A stretch of DNA of 64,000 nucleotides from contig KE159599.1 of NCBI GenBank assembly GCA_000403275.2, forward strand, positions 915,548 to 979,547. The letters run 5' to 3'. This document shows positions 8,779-18,803 of the stretch, piece by piece. Every line of letters starts with the position of its first letter. The stretch's first letter is position 1. The notes beneath the pieces are model-generated. The model saw nothing but the letters and a program-made list of their open reading frames with translations. It was not told the DNA's origin and made no database searches. Source of the DNA: Lachnospiraceae bacterium 28-4. Its GTDB lineage: Bacteria; Bacillota; Clostridia; Lachnospirales; Lachnospiraceae. Both the position numbers and the translations under genes were made by a program.

Positions 8779-11664
8779 TTATTTCCCAGGCGTATGCTGT
8801 TTTTCAAGCATCTTCTTCACATATGCCCCCGTGTAGGATTTTTTGCTCCGGGCCACTTCCTCCGGTGTTCCGCTGGCGATCACGGTGCCTCCCCTGTCTC
8901 CGCCTTCCGGCCCGATATCGATAATATAATCCGCCGTTTTTATCACGTCCAGGTTATGCTCGATCACAACTACCGTATTGCCGCCATCCGCCAGCCTGTG
9001 CAAAATCTCCGTCAACTTATGGACATCCGCAAAATGAAGCCCCGTAGTCGGCTCGTCCAGAATATAAATCGTTTTCCCCGTACTTCTCTTGCTCAATTCC
9101 GTGGCCAGTTTTATCCTCTGCGCTTCCCCTCCGGACAGCGTGGTAGAAGGCTGCCCCAATTTGATATAAGACAGTCCCACATCGTTCAAAGTTTCTATTT
9201 TCCGCCGGATTGAAGGCACGTTTTCAAAAAATCCCACCGCTTCTTCTACCGTCATATCCAACACGTCATAGATACTTTTTCCTTTATATTTCACATCCAA
9301 AGTTTCCCTGTTATACCTCTTGCCCCCGCATACTTCGCAAGGAACATAAACATCAGGCAGGAAATGCATTTCTATTTTAATGATGCCATCGCCGCTGCAG
9401 GCTTCACACCTGCCCCCTTTTACGTTAAAGCTGAAACGTCCCTTTTTATAGCCTTTCGACTTAGCGTCCGCCGTGGCGGCAAACAAATCCCGAATCTGGT
9501 CAAATACGCCGGTATAAGTGGCTGGATTGGAGCGGGGTGTTCTGCCAATGGGGGATTGATCGATATCTATTACTTTATCCAACTGTTCGATCCCTTTGAT
9601 TCCCCCGTGTCTGCCCGGAATCGTCCTTGCTCTGTTCAGATCTTTTGCCAGATGTTTGTATAATATTTCGTTGACCAGGGAACTCTTTCCCGACCCCGAA
9701 ACTCCCGTTACGCAAGTCAGCACTCCGAGTGGAAATTCCACATCGATATTCTTCAGATTGTTTTCCGCCGCTTTTAGCACCGTTAATTTCCCGGTAGGCT
9801 TCCTCCTCTTTTCCGGTACCGGAATCCGCAGACTTCCGCTAAGATATTGCCCCGTTATAGATTCGGGTACAGCCATAATCTCCTCCGCCGTTCCCACAGC
9901 TACCACCTCGCCGCCATGGGAACCGGCTCCCGGGCCGATATCTACTATATAATCCGCTGCCAGCATCGTATCTTCGTCATGCTCTACTACGATCAGCGTA
10001 TTTCCCATATTTTTTAAATTCTCCAGCGTATTCAGAAGTTTATCATTATCTCTCTGGTGAAGTCCGATGCTCGGCTCATCCAAAATATAGCATACGCCTA
10101 CAAGGCCGGAGCCTATCTGCGTCGCCAGGCGAATTCTCTGCGCCTCCCCTCCGGAGAGCGTTCCCGTCGCCCTCGCCAGGGAAAGATAATCCAATCCTAC
10201 GTCAATCAGAAATCCGACTCTCGCCCGAATCTCCTTTAATACCTGTTTCCCGATCACCTGCTGCTGCCTGGTCAGCTCCATATCCTGTAAAAATCCATGA
10301 AGCTTCCCAATGGAAACGGAAGTGATTTCAAAAATATTTTTATCGCATATCGTAACGGCCAGAGATTCTTTTTTCAAACGCATTCCTTTACAAAGCCTGC
10401 ACGGAGTAATACGCATAAAAGATTCATATTCCTGTTTCATGACATCCGAAGAAGTTTCCCGGTAACGGCGCTCCACATTTTTTATCAGTCCTTCAAAGGC
10501 AACCGGATAAGTCCCCTCCCCTCTCTGTCCCTTATAATATACCGTGACTTCTTTTCCTTTTGTTCCATGCAAAATAATGTCTACCACTTTATCGGGATAA
10601 TCCTCAAACGGAGTATCCAGATCAAACGCATACTCTTTTCCGAGAGCCAGCAGAATAGCATTAGTAAAACTGGAAGGATCGTTACAGGACTGCCATCCCA
10701 TGACGGCGATCGCTCCTCCGTTGATACTGAGACGTTTATCCGGGATCATTAGCTCCACATCGAATTCCATTTTATATCCCAGGCCGAAGCAATCCGGACA
10801 AGCGCCAAAAGGATTATTAAAAGAAAAACTTCTCGGTTCGATCTCGCTGATGCTCACGCCGCAATCCGGGCAGGAAAAACTCTGGCTGAAATTGACCGGC
10901 TCTCCCCCTATGACATCCACAACTAAAAGGCCTTCCGCAAGAGCCAGCACATTCTCAATAGAATCCGTCAGTCTCCGCTCAATCCCTTCCTTGACTACCA
11001 GACGATCCACCACAATCTCTATGTTATGCTTGATATTTTTATCCAGTTTAATTTCTTCCGACAGTTCATACAGATTGCCGTCCACACGGACGCGCACATA
11101 TCCGCTTTTTTTTGCACGGTCGAATACCTTCGTATGTTCACCTTTCCTGCCTCTGACAATAGGCGCAAGAAGCTGGATCTTCGTCCCTTCCGGCATTGCC
11201 ATGATCTGATCCGTCATCTGATCCACCGACTGCTTTTTGATTTCCCGCCCGCAGGAAGGGCAATGGGGAATCCCGATCCTGGCATACAGCAGTCTGAAAT
11301 AGTCATAAATCTCCGTTACCGTGCCCACCGTTGACCTCGGATTGCGGTTGGTCGATTTCTGGTCGATGGAAATTGCCGGAGAAAGCCCTTCTATTTTTTC
11401 CACATTGGGTTTTTCCATCTGCCCAAGAAACTGCCTCGCATAAGAAGAAAGAGATTCCATATAGCGCCTTTGCCCCTCCGCATAAATGGTATCGAACGCC
11501 AACGAGGATTTCCCGGAACCGGAGAGCCCGGTAAGAACCACAAACTCATTCCTTGGTATATCCACATCAATGTTTTTCAGATTATGTTCGTTCGCCCCAC
11601 GTATCCTGATATATTCCCTGCGGGGCAGCATTTTCTTATTCGTCTCTTCCATATCCATCCTCAT
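8779..11664 (-). CDS. uvrA: Excinuclease ABC subunit A
   Basis: Nucleotide excision repair damage sensor, a dimeric ATPase that loads UvrB. Two ABC cassettes are visible: Walker [13 protein letters not shown] (about residue 45) and [12 protein letters not shown] (about 650), with [12 protein letters not shown] and [12 protein letters not shown] signatures. Zinc-binding pairs include CPSCG, CPDC, CRLC and CEAC/CEVC. Length 961 is typical. The start overlaps the uvrB stop as ATGA, implying coupling; a second possible start (MEETNKKM) has GAGG at good spacing. Order uvrB-uvrA is the usual Firmicute operon. Confidence 0.96.
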   Translation of the reverse strand: MRMDMEETNKKMLPRREYIRIRGANEHNLKNIDVDIPRNEFVVLTGLSGSGKSSLAFDTIYAEGQRRYMESLSSYARQFLGQMEKPNVEKIEGLSPAISIDQKSTNRNPRSTVGTVTEIYDYFRLLYARIGIPHCPSCGREIKKQSVDQMTDQIMAMPEGTKIQLLAPIVRGRKGEHTKVFDRAKKSGYVRVRVDGNLYELSEEIKLDKNIKHNIEIVVDRLVVKEGIERRLTDSIENVLALAEGLLVVDVIGGEPVNFSQSFSCPDCGVSISEIEPRSFSFNNPFGACPDCFGLGYKMEFDVELMIPDKRLSINGGAIAVMGWQSCNDPSSFTNAILLALGKEYAFDLDTPFEDYPDKVVDIILHGTKGKEVTVYYKGQRGEGTYPVAFEGLIKNVERRYRETSSDVMKQEYESFMRITPCRLCKGMRLKKESLAVTICDKNIFEITSVSIGKLHGFLQDMELTRQQQVIGKQVLKEIRARVGFLIDVGLDYLSLARATGTLSGGEAQRIRLATQIGSGLVGVCYILDEPSIGLHQRDNDKLLNTLENLKNMGNTLIVVEHDEDTMLAADYIVDIGPGAGSHGGEVVAVGTAEEIMAVPESITGQYLSGSLRIPVPEKRRKPTGKLTVLKAAENNLKNIDVEFPLGVLTCVTGVSGSGKSSLVNEILYKHLAKDLNRARTIPGRHGGIKGIEQLDKVIDIDQSPIGRTPRSNPATYTGVFDQIRDLFAATADAKSKGYKKGRFSFNVKGGRCEACSGDGIIKIEMHFLPDVYVPCEVCGGKRYNRETLDVKYKGKSIYDVLDMTVEEAVGFFENVPSIRRKIETLNDVGLSYIKLGQPSTTLSGGEAQRIKLATELSKRSTGKTIYILDEPTTGLHFADVHKLTEILHRLADGGNTVVVIEHNLDVIKTADYIIDIGPEGGDRGGTVIASGTPEEVARSKKSYTGAYVKKMLEKQHTPGK

Positions 11665-13658
11665 TTCCGCTCTGCCAGCTGTTTCTTTAATTCCGCCATT
11701 TTATCCCTGAGTTCCGCTGCCGCTTCAAAGTTAAGGTCAGCTGCCGCCTGTTTCATCTTCTTCTGGATCTTTCCGATTAGTTTTTCCAATTCCGCATCGC
11801 TCATCGATTCGGGATCTTTCCCGAAGTTCACCTCTTCTTTGGCGATCACTTTGGAAATGCTGATCAGTTCCCTCACCGCTTTTTTGATCGTTTGAGGGGT
11901 AATCCCATTTTCTTCATTATATTTATTCTGTATTTCCCGCCTTCTGTTTGTTTCCCTTATTGCTGCCAGCATGGAATCTGTCATATTGTCGGCGTACATG
12001 ACCACTCTGCCTTCCGCATTTCTGGCAGCGCGCCCAATCGTCTGAATCAGGGAAGTCTCCGAACGTAAAAAACCTTCCTTATCCGCATCCAATATGGCTA
12101 CCAGCGATATTTCAGGTATATCCAGGCCTTCTCTCAACAGATTGATCCCTACCAGCACATCAAACACATCCAGCCGCATATCCCTGATGATCTCAGCCCT
12201 TTCCAACGTATCGATATCCGAATGAAGATATTTTACCCGGATGCCCACTTCTTTCATATAATCGGTCAAATCTTCGGCCATCCTCTTCGTCAATGTCGTT
12301 ACCAATACTTTATTATGTTTCTCCGTCTCCCTATTCACCTCGCTGACCAGATCGTCGATCTGCCCCTCCACCGGCCGCACATCCACTTCCGGATCCAGCA
12401 GCCCGGTAGGGCGGATAATCTGTTCCGTCCGCAGCAGTTCATGCTCCTTTTCGTATTCCGCAGGAGTCGCCGAAACAAATAGCAGCTGATCGATATGCTC
12501 TTCAAACTCCTGAAAGTTCAAGGGCCTATTGTCCAGCGCGGACGGGAGGCGAAAGCCATAATCCACCAAAGTATTTTTCCTGGAACGGTCCCCGGCAAAC
12601 ATACCCCTGATCTGCGGGATCGTCATATGGGACTCATCGATAATGATCAAATAGTCATCTTTAAAATAATCCATCAATGTAAGAGGCGTCGCCCCTTCCG
12701 GCATCCCGTTCAAATGCCTGGAGTAATTCTCAATACCGGAGCAAAACCCTGTTTCCCTCAACATTTCGATATCGAAGTTCGTCCTTTCGGATATTCTCTG
12801 CGCTTCCAGCAGCTTGTCCTCTCCCTTGAAAAAGCGTACCCTCGCTTCCAGTTCCGTCTCTATATTTTTACACGCCGCGGCAATTTTATCCTGGGACACT
12901 ACATAATGAGATGCCGGAAATATGGAAATATGCTCCAGCACCGCGTGTACCTGGCCGGTCAGCGGATCGGTTTCCGCAATTCTGTCTATTTCATCCCCAA
13001 AAAACTCTACTCTTACAAGATAGTCCCCCCCCTGTGCGGGATAAATCTCCACCACATCTCCCCGTACCCGGAAGCATCCTCTCCCCAAGTCCATATCATT
13101 TCTGTCATATTGGATATCGATCAGTTCCCTGATCACCGAATCTCTGTCTTTTATCATTCCCGGACGCAGGGATACGATCATCTCCTGATAATCGTCAGGA
13201 CTTCCTAAGCCATAAATACAGGACACGCTGGCCACTACTACCACATCCCGCCTCTCCGTAAGGGATGCCGTCGCCGACAGCCGCAATTTCTCGATCTCCT
13301 CATTAATGGAAGAATCCTTTGCTATATAAGTGTCCGAAGATGGTACATAGGCCTCCGGCTGGTAATAATCATAGTAGGAGACAAAATATTCTACCGCGTT
13401 ACTCGGAAAATACTCTTTGAACTCACCATAGAGCTGTGCCGCTAATGTTTTATTGTGCGCTATTACCAAAGTCGGCTTGTTAAGCTGTGCGATCACGTTT
13501 GCCATGGTAAAAGTCTTCCCGGAACCTGTAACCCCCAGTAAAGTCTGGAATTGATTGCCTTCCTGGAACCCTTTGACCAGGGCTTCTATGGCCTGGGGCT
13601 GGTCGCCGGTGGGCTTGTATTCGCTGTGAAGTTCGAACATTTTTTGTGCAGTTTGCAC
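11661..13658 (-). CDS. uvrB: Excinuclease ABC subunit B
   Basis: DNA helicase-like subunit that verifies damage and recruits UvrC. Walker [13 protein letters not shown] (about residue 40), beta-hairpin [20 protein letters not shown] Walker [11 protein letters not shown] and the C-terminal UVR domain ([15 protein letters not shown]) are all present. I place the start at the GTG at 13658 because GGAGGTGG lies five bases upstream. The apparent ATG at 13673 is itself part of that ribosome site. That GTG sits inside a hairpin arm (13643-13661). A LexA-type box lies 260 bases upstream. It overlaps uvrA by four bases. Confidence 0.95.
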   Translation of the reverse strand: MQTAQKMFELHSEYKPTGDQPQAIEALVKGFQEGNQFQTLLGVTGSGKTFTMANVIAQLNKPTLVIAHNKTLAAQLYGEFKEYFPSNAVEYFVSYYDYYQPEAYVPSSDTYIAKDSSINEEIEKLRLSATASLTERRDVVVVASVSCIYGLGSPDDYQEMIVSLRPGMIKDRDSVIRELIDIQYDRNDMDLGRGCFRVRGDVVEIYPAQGGDYLVRVEFFGDEIDRIAETDPLTGQVHAVLEHISIFPASHYVVSQDKIAAACKNIETELEARVRFFKGEDKLLEAQRISERTNFDIEMLRETGFCSGIENYSRHLNGMPEGATPLTLMDYFKDDYLIIIDESHMTIPQIRGMFAGDRSRKNTLVDYGFRLPSALDNRPLNFQEFEEHIDQLLFVSATPAEYEKEHELLRTEQIIRPTGLLDPEVDVRPVEGQIDDLVSEVNRETEKHNKVLVTTLTKRMAEDLTDYMKEVGIRVKYLHSDIDTLERAEIIRDMRLDVFDVLVGINLLREGLDIPEISLVAILDADKEGFLRSETSLIQTIGRAARNAEGRVVMYADNMTDSMLAAIRETNRRREIQNKYNEENGITPQTIKKAVRELISISKVIAKEEVNFGKDPESMSDAELEKLIGKIQKKMKQAAADLNFEAAAELRDKMAELKKQLAERK

Positions 13659-13661
13659 AAA
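13643..13661 (-). promoter_or_regulatory. Hairpin enclosing the uvrB start codon
   Basis: Arms TTTGTGCA and TGCACAAA with a three-base loop. The uvrB GTG start lies inside one arm, so the folded mRNA could limit initiation. The ribosome binding site is just outside the stem. No regulatory role is shown. Confidence 0.4.
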
Positions 13662-13679
13662 TACCACCTCCATAAATTC

Positions 13680-13702
13680 AATGCGAATGACACATTCGCA
13701 TT
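13680..13702 (-). promoter_or_regulatory. Palindrome overlapping a TATAAT box ahead of uvrB
   Basis: Ten-base arms (AATGCGAATG and CATTCGCATT) around a three-base centre. On the minus strand TATAAT (13700-13705) overlaps the first arm, so this could be an operator at a uvrB-proximal start site or a leader hairpin. No good -35 box is seen at 16-18 bases. Confidence 0.35.
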
Positions 13703-13728
13703 ATAAAAAAAGATGCGTATATGCCACA

Positions 13729-13801
13729 AATTCGTCAAGGAACTTTTCATTTTCGTCATGGCATTTACTCAAATCGAAGGAAAAAAAGTCCTTGACGAAT
13801 T
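13729..13801 (-). repeat. Inverted repeat in uvrB leader region
   Basis: Perfect 13-base arms AATTCGTCAAGGA (13729-13741) and TCCTTGACGAATT (13789-13801) around a 47-base loop; after a single-base bulge the pairing continues into an A/T tract. It lies between the LexA-type box and the uvrB start, within the 399-base gap that otherwise holds no convincing gene. It may be a leader RNA structure or a leftover of the adjacent mobile element. Confidence 0.4.
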
Positions 13802-13919
13802 CCGTTCACAATTTGCTATTTTTGCAACTCAGCGCACCGCCGTAATTCTATATGGACGAAACAGCACTGAAGAGCTTTTTTATCTTACCACAAATCGTTA
13901 AATTTGTATAGATGCAAAT

Positions 13920-13932
13920 CGAACTTTTGTTC
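13920..13932. promoter_or_regulatory. LexA (SOS) box upstream of uvrBA
   Basis: The sequence CGAACTTTTGTTC contains GAAC-N4-GTTC, the Gram-positive LexA/DinR core. The uvrBA operon is a known LexA target in Firmicutes. The site is about 260 bases upstream of the uvrB start and only 16 bases beyond the 3' end of the broken integrase. The promoter it would control is not obvious, so the assignment rests on the motif and the neighbouring operon. Confidence 0.5.
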
Positions 13933-13947
13933 TTTTTGTCTTTTCTA

Positions 13948-14842
13948 TCACACTGCATCCGCTATGATGCCTCTATTATCTGCATAAACATCCATTATTA
14001 TGATTTCTTTGGCATGTCCCATGAGCTTTGATACTGCCTTTGGATTAAAAGACTCTTTCAGCAGAAGCGCACAGTATATAGCAAACCGTTTTCAGCAAGA
14101 AGCTGCTTATAATACCTGCAATGGAACCCTTTGCTCCTTGCCCTGCCAAGGGTGGAACAACAGATATAGCCCAGATCCTGAAACCCTCTCTTTTTGCGGT
14201 TTCTGTTTTTCTCATACACCTGGCGTTCCACTTTTAAGGTGTGGTTGATATAATTTACGTCCGAATATTTTACCCCATTGATCTCGGATCTGCGGAACCC
14301 CATAAGCACATTCAGCAGCACCTGCATACGGATTGGGGTATCTTTGCTTTTTTCCAGCAGGACCTGGATCTGCGCATTCTCATCCATGACCTCACTTCTC
14401 GGATATGGCATTGTTGCTGTTATTGGGTTTCTCTTGATGTATTCTTGTATTACGGCCTCTTCCATTGCCATATTCAAGAACTCTCTGGACTTATTGCCGG
14501 CGGACTCGCATGCCTTTGATACAACAGCCAGCCGGGAATCAAAATACTCCTCATTGGCATATCGCAATTTTATATCCTGCTGCATATTCGGAAGGATCAG
14601 GTCATACAACACATAGGCACATACCATGCGGGTTGTGTTTTCAATCCTCTGTGAAAATACATCCTCAAACCAATAAGCCAATAATCTTTCAAGTCAATAT
14701 CTGCATTAGGTTTTGCCGACATCTGATAAACTCCGGATGCCTCCTTGCATTCTTCTTCGTATTTGTAATAGCTTGCCTCCGCTTCTGCCTCGCTCTGAAA
14801 GCCTCCGCGCTTGCTGTACTTTACAGAACCATCTGGCTGCAC
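13948..14842 (-). pseudogene. Broken tyrosine recombinase (integrase) of a mobile element
   Basis: Three frame pieces read together as one ICE/transposon-type integrase. 14842 down to about 14680 encodes the arm-binding start (DGSVKYSKRGGFQSEAEAEA). 14681-14058 encodes the core-binding domain and catalytic box I (MGFRRSEINGVKYSDV). A third piece ends at the TGA at 13948 and contains KLMGHAKEIIMDVYADNRG with the His of box II and the catalytic Tyr. One frameshift lies near 14680. A second frame change with a deletion near 14065 removes the HxxR region. The enzyme should be dead. It ends 16 bases from the uvrB SOS box, marking the island boundary. Confidence 0.8.
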
Positions 14843-15009
14843 TCCGGCTCCGGTATCTTTTCCAGTTTCCGGATGGCATTCTCTACGATTGCCTTTGTCA
14901 ATATATCTTTTATCACTGGCACGATTCCTTTCATGCCCGCAAGGGTTTCCGCCCTGGTCGGTGCGACATACTGGTAGATAATATCCAGCTCGCTTTTTGA
15001 AAATTTCAT
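14821..15009 (-). CDS. Small TTRAP-like conjugative-transposon protein
   Basis: A 62-residue protein starting MKFSKSELDIIYQYV. The pattern (short N-terminus, TRAETLAGM, then a helix AIVENAIRKLEKIPEPE) resembles the small transposon-transfer assisting proteins found beside ICE integrases; this is a motif-level guess. It overlaps the start of the broken integrase by 22 bases and its own start overlaps the preceding remnant as ATGA. An AGGAGG-like site precedes it. Could be intact, although its neighbours are decayed. Confidence 0.45.
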   Translation of the reverse strand: MKFSKSELDIIYQYVAPTRAETLAGMKGIVPVIKDILTKAIVENAIRKLEKIPEPECSQMVL

Positions 15010-15200
15010 TCCGCGTCCTCCTTCCGATTTTCGGTAAGAACCTGTACTACAAGGCGTTGGGTGTCGCCCCAGTGGAACAATACTTTTAAGATGGTGCTGA
15101 CCTGCTCGTCTGTCACGGATTCCTCCGTTTCCCTGCCGGAAGTCGTTGCGCTACATCGCCGGGGAGCATATCCCATACAGGCCGGTCATTCGATTGGAAT
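15006..15200 (-). pseudogene. Remnant of a conjugative-element accessory gene
   Basis: Minus-strand translation gives NDRPVWDMLPGDVAQRL in one frame (about 15195-15140). A second frame then reads VTDEQVSTILKVLFHWGDTQ and runs to a TGA that overlaps the next start codon (15006). The two pieces read as one small protein broken by frame changes. Function unknown; the context is the decayed integrative element. Confidence 0.4.
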
Positions 15201-15243
15201 AATCCATCGATGAACTGCCTATATCATAGGACATTTTTGAGCC

Positions 15244-15598
15244 TTGTGCCGTATGTCCACAAAGCAGGAATTAAGGGCTAAATCTGGAAGAACTGGCACG
15301 ACTGACGCAGATTTCTATGGAGTGTCCGTTGATTATCTGTTATGCCGGACAGAAAACAGGGAGCAGACCAACACGCCTTTAACAGAACTGCATTTGAGTG
15401 ATGAAATGGTTGCGCTTCTGAAAAGTGGCCGGAGAAGATGACCCGTACCTCCGGATTTTGCAGGCTGCGCTTTACTGCAAGCTGCTGGGTATCAATTATA
15501 GCAGGCTGTCTGATGCGGAGTTCCGGCAGCTTGTACATAGCCTTGAAAAATCGAAATTCTTCAAAAGCTATGTCGGTCAGAGAAAGAAACGGAAATAA
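15244..15598 (+). pseudogene. XRE-type regulator fragment with internal deletion
   Basis: Two frames carry parts of one mobile-element regulator. The first (to 15441) has FYGVSVDYLLCRTENRE and LHLSDEMVALLKSG. The second (from about 15425 to the TAA at 15598) has EDDPYLRILQAALYCKLLG and ends RLSDAEFRQLVHSLEKSKFF. The junction near 15430 changes frame and probably skips a central segment. The N-terminal helix-turn-helix is also lost. It belongs with the broken integrase. Confidence 0.55.
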
Positions 15599-15695
15599 GA
15601 AAACCTCTGTTGCATGGTATATGTTTCCATGTAGCAGCGGTTTTGTGCTGGTAGTATTTAGTTGGGAGCGTGGCTCGATAAACCGGAATCTATGC

Positions 15696-16481
15696 TTATA
15701 TTTTTTTCTTTTGTATAAATATAAAAAATGCAATCAAAATCACATTGACAATTAAAACAATAATGCTTCCTTCAATTTTGCAAATTCCGCCGGACAAAAT
15801 ATCGCTTCCGGTAAAAGTCGTAACAAACAGATTTGGATAGTCATCAGCAAGTGACACACCACCTAAAACTAATGCACCAATTCCATTCCATAAAAAGTGC
15901 ATAATAATTGGTGCTATAATAGAGCCACTATATTCAAGGACTACTATCATAAGCAAACTCATAGTAAGTACATTTAAAACGGGAATAATACCCGCTTCAA
16001 ATGCCCCTCCATGCAATGCTGTAAAAAGTATTGTTGTCACAATCGCAGCAGCAATTAAATTGTGCTTTTGCTTAATCATTTGATACAAATAACCACGAAC
16101 AAGAAGTTCCTGCATAATGGTATTTAAAAATACTGCCAGCACCCAGACAGGGAATAGGTTAATTAAGTTAGTTCCGTCAACATGGATAATTTTTGCTACA
16201 TACATTACCAAAACAGGGATCGCTAACCATACAATCCCTGCGATTACTCCCAATACCATTCCCTTTACTGGATTATCGAATAAATGTAACTTTACATTTT
16301 TCTTTTCAGCAAGCCAAAAGATGAGAGTAAAAGCTGCTACTGCCAATAGAGGTGTAATTTCTGCCCATAATCTCCATATAGCTTGTTCCTTTGAAGATGA
16401 TAACGGCAATATAGAAACCAATATTGCCCATCCCAGAAAAAAGCCTATGGATTTTAAAATTGTAATACCGATTTTTTTCAA
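15696..16481 (-). CDS. CPBP family intramembrane protease-like protein
   Basis: A polytopic protein of about 261 residues with eight hydrophobic segments and the CPBP (Abi/CAAX) core: QELLVRGYLYQ, then FTALHGG and HFLWNGIG. The first motif normally reads EExxxR; here the first Glu is Gln, so catalytic competence is uncertain. Start choice: TTG at 16481 has a GGGGGG site at proper spacing, whereas the upstream ATG at 16505 has none. Such proteins often give bacteriocin self-immunity or process peptides. It stands alone in the accessory island. Confidence 0.75.
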   Translation of the reverse strand: MKKIGITILKSIGFFLGWAILVSILPLSSSKEQAIWRLWAEITPLLAVAAFTLIFWLAEKKNVKLHLFDNPVKGMVLGVIAGIVWLAIPVLVMYVAKIIHVDGTNLINLFPVWVLAVFLNTIMQELLVRGYLYQMIKQKHNLIAAAIVTTILFTALHGGAFEAGIIPVLNVLTMSLLMIVVLEYSGSIIAPIIMHFLWNGIGALVLGGVSLADDYPNLFVTTFTGSDILSGGICKIEGSIIVLIVNVILIAFFIFIQKKKI

Positions 16482-16586
16482 AATGAATACCCCCCAAACT
16501 CCCATTTGTCAATGGCTCCATTATACTGCAATAACTTTCCAAAAGGAATAGACTTTACAAAAAATTCATTTAGTTGCAATAAGACG

Positions 16587-16715
16587 TTATTCCTCTGAAT
16601 CTGCTCTTGTTCTGTCCTTTGTAATAACAAGCTGCCCCTGCTGGCATTTTACGGTAATTTTATCCCCAGCAGAGAGTCCGGCCTGTTCTAGCCAGTTCCA
16701 TTCTGTTGTCCCCTT
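16587..16715 (-). pseudogene. SymE-like toxin C-terminal fragment
   Basis: An open frame without a start codon encodes WLEQAGLSAGDKITVK followed by QQGQLVITKD, the compact beta-barrel pattern of the SymE/AbrB-like C-terminus. A stop precedes it at 16716-16718, so the N-terminal half is gone. It lies next to a divergent XRE gene and its palindromic operator. Probably inactive debris. Confidence 0.45.
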
Positions 16716-16722
16716 TTATATT

Positions 16723-16747
16723 CTATTAGCTAATCAGATGCTAATAG
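16723..16747. promoter_or_regulatory. Palindromic operator upstream of XRE gene
   Basis: Eight-base arms CTATTAGC and GCTAATAG, nine bases apart, end about 20 bases before the start of the small XRE regulator. The position suits autoregulation; no further copy was noticed in the island. Confidence 0.4.
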
Positions 16748-16768
16748 CTTATGAAATGGGTAGGCATT

Positions 16769-16990
16769 ATGGAAGAAAAAGGATTAGGCAGACGTATCAA
16801 CATGGCAAGAAAAGACCGGGGATTCACGGCAGACAGGCTCTCGGAACTGTGCAATATCAACGCAACTTACCTCCGGCAGATTGAGGGCGGGACAAAAGTT
16901 CCCAGTCTGCCCGTATTGATCAATATCTGCAATGCGCTGAAAATCTCCCCTGATTATCTGCTGCGGGATGGGTTCTCCTCCGTGTTGTGA
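16769..16990 (+). CDS. Small XRE-family transcriptional regulator
   Basis: A 73-residue DNA-binding protein that is almost only a helix-turn-helix: LGRRINMARKDRGFTADRLS, then LCNINATYLRQIEGGTKVPS and ISPDYLLRDG. I start at MEEKGLG, preceded by GGTAGG; an in-frame ATG lies 18 bases earlier. Typical mobile-element XRE proteins of this kind are longer at the C-terminus, so this copy may be cut. The palindrome at 16723-16747 is a likely binding site. Confidence 0.7.
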   Translation: MEEKGLGRRINMARKDRGFTADRLSELCNINATYLRQIEGGTKVPSLPVLINICNALKISPDYLLRDGFSSVL

Positions 16991-17082
16991 TTAAAGTAAC
17001 AGAGCAGTAAGCATACACAGCCAAGCAAATGTCTTTTGAAATAACTTCTTTTTTCATGGCCCTATTTGTCCCCCAAGGACAT

Positions 17083-17442
17083 CTACCTTACTGTTGCGCC
17101 AAAAGGCATCAACGCCAGCTTTGCCATTTTGAAGCACTGTATTCCGAAAGGAATACCGATAATCGTACAACACAAAAGCAACCCATTCAGCAACGCCACC
17201 AATGCCAAAGGGATACCGCTGATAAGCAGCCACAAGATATTGGCAATCGCGGACATAGCACCGCCGCCATAATTCACATCTTTTCCAAAAGGGAAAAAAG
17301 CAAGTGATGCAAACTTAAAGCATTGACAGCCAATCGGAATACCGATGATAGTAATGCTCCATAAAACACCGGCAACCAGCCAAGAAATTCCCTGCCACAG
17401 CCCGCAGCACAAGAACCAAATAATATTGCCCAACCAATTCAT
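17083..17442 (-). CDS. YccF-domain inner-membrane protein
   Basis: A 119-residue protein made of two tandem YccF repeats. Each has a hydrophobic stretch (NIIWFLCCGLWQGISWLVAG; NILWLLISGIPLALVALLNG) followed by the conserved TIIGIPxGxQCFKxAxLAxxPFG block. The start MNWLGNI has GGAGGTAG seven bases upstream; the longer frame to 17463 includes that site. Function is unknown in the family. It follows a small membrane ORF by 17 bases. Confidence 0.85.
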   Translation of the reverse strand: MNWLGNIIWFLCCGLWQGISWLVAGVLWSITIIGIPIGCQCFKFASLAFFPFGKDVNYGGGAMSAIANILWLLISGIPLALVALLNGLLLCCTIIGIPFGIQCFKMAKLALMPFGATVR

Positions 17443-17459
17443 CAGTTCTACCTCCACTC

Positions 17460-17648
17460 TCAATCGACTGACCGATTTCCGCTATATTTGGAAAACCAGA
17501 GGACTACAATTCCTATTATAGCACAAGTTGACAATATGCAAAAGATGATACCAAAATCCATCCCTATTCTGTCTGGTGACTTTATTCCAAAAGTTGTTTC
17601 CAGAACGTAAGAAGAAAAACGAATACCATACATCAAGTTCCTTCTCAT
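17460..17648 (-). CDS. Possible small single-pass membrane protein
   Basis: A 62-residue frame with one strong hydrophobic segment (GIIFCILSTCAIIGIVVLWF) and a short polar tail. It is directly upstream of the YccF gene on the same strand. The N-terminal part abuts the truncated end of the IS1182-like transposase, so the 5' end may be altered by insertion. No family recognised. Confidence 0.35.
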   Translation of the reverse strand: MRRNLMYGIRFSSYVLETTFGIKSPDRIGMDFGIIFCILSTCAIIGIVVLWFSKYSGNRSVD

Positions 17649-17649
17649 C

Positions 17650-18803
17650 AGTTTTCTTTATGGCATCAATTCCGAAAGAAGAATATCAGAAGAGATTCAG
17701 CTAAATATGGCATACCGCTGGTTTCTTGGTCTTGATATTATGGTAAGGTTCCAGACCATTCTACAATTTCCCAGAACAGGCGCCGCCGTTTCAACGGCAG
17801 TGATTTTTTTCGGAATATCTTTCAGAAAATTGTTTTCATATGCGTAGAAAAGAGTCTGGCAGACGGCAGACTGTTTTTTACGGATTCGACACACATAAAG
17901 GCAAACGCATCCCGAAAAACAGAATACATCAAGCAAACAGAAGAAGTCACAAATGAATACCTTAAAGAACTGGACCAGTATGAAGAAACGATACGCAGCC
18001 ATCTGGAGTCGGAGGGAAAGATCAAGCCTGCCCGCTGCAGGAAGCGGAAAGAAAAAACCGAAACAGTCCACCGCCGCGTAGGCAGCACAGACCCCGAATC
18101 AGGATTTTATAAGCGCAAAGGGAAAGCCGAAGGGATGCATTACTTGTCGCACGAGACAGTTGATTCTAAAAATGGTATTATCATTAATGTGGCAGCAACA
18201 GCCGGCAATGTACATGACAGCCAGCCATATATCAAAAGGCTTGATTATATTGAGGAAACGATCGGGCTAAAAATACAGACAGCCTGTGCTGACAGCGGAT
18301 ATGACACAAACCTTATCCATCAACAGTTGTCAGAACGAAACATAGATTTTTACACGCCGAAAAGACCAGGGTCAAAAAGAGGGACTGCAGAGTTTCAAAG
18401 GAAAGACTTTCAGTACGATGAAGAACAAGTTGAATTTATCTACCCTGGCGGAAAAGAACTCCCCCTAAATCGGCTGAACAGAACTACCAATACGGTAACA
18501 AAAGAGTACCGCTGTCCCAAAGCCGTATGCAAAGACTGTCCATTGCGCAGCAGGTGTATAGGAGAAAAAGGCGCTGAAAAAAGAATCCAGGTAAATATCT
18601 TTGAAGAAACCGTACAAAAGAATCATAAAAAGGATGGCACGGAAACACACACCAGGGTTCTGCTGCTGCGGCAGATATGGAGTGAAGGCTGCTTTGCGGC
18701 GCAAAAAGCAAGACCTAATTTTTTCTTTGGAATATTTTCTTATTTATTGTTAGAATTTTACCATAAGAATTCATTCTTTTTGCTTTTCATACAGCTAGGG
18801 TAA
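17650..18803 (+). pseudogene. IS1182-type transposase, 5'-truncated and frameshifted
   Basis: The first frame has the conserved block NMAYRWFLGLDI near 17700. A one-base loss near 17738 then shifts into a long frame with FFTDSTHIKANAS (first DDE Asp), TDPESGFYKRKGK, IKRLDYIEET and ACADSGYDT (second Asp). The cysteine cluster CPKAVCKDCPLRSRC is followed by RQIWSEGCFAAQKA (catalytic Glu region). The N-terminal half of the transposase is missing and the extreme C-terminus is abnormal after QKARPN. The ISLre2-type element starts immediately downstream. Confidence 0.75.

Noticed and set aside
13713-13901. Plus-strand ORF of 62 codons between uvrB and the integrase remnant
   Set aside because: No ribosome site, covers the arms of an inverted repeat, and the translation has no recognisable pattern; it lies in the probable uvrB leader.
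17083-17307. Plus-strand frames over the YccF gene
   Set aside because: Antisense shadows; the minus strand encodes two clear YccF repeats with a good start.
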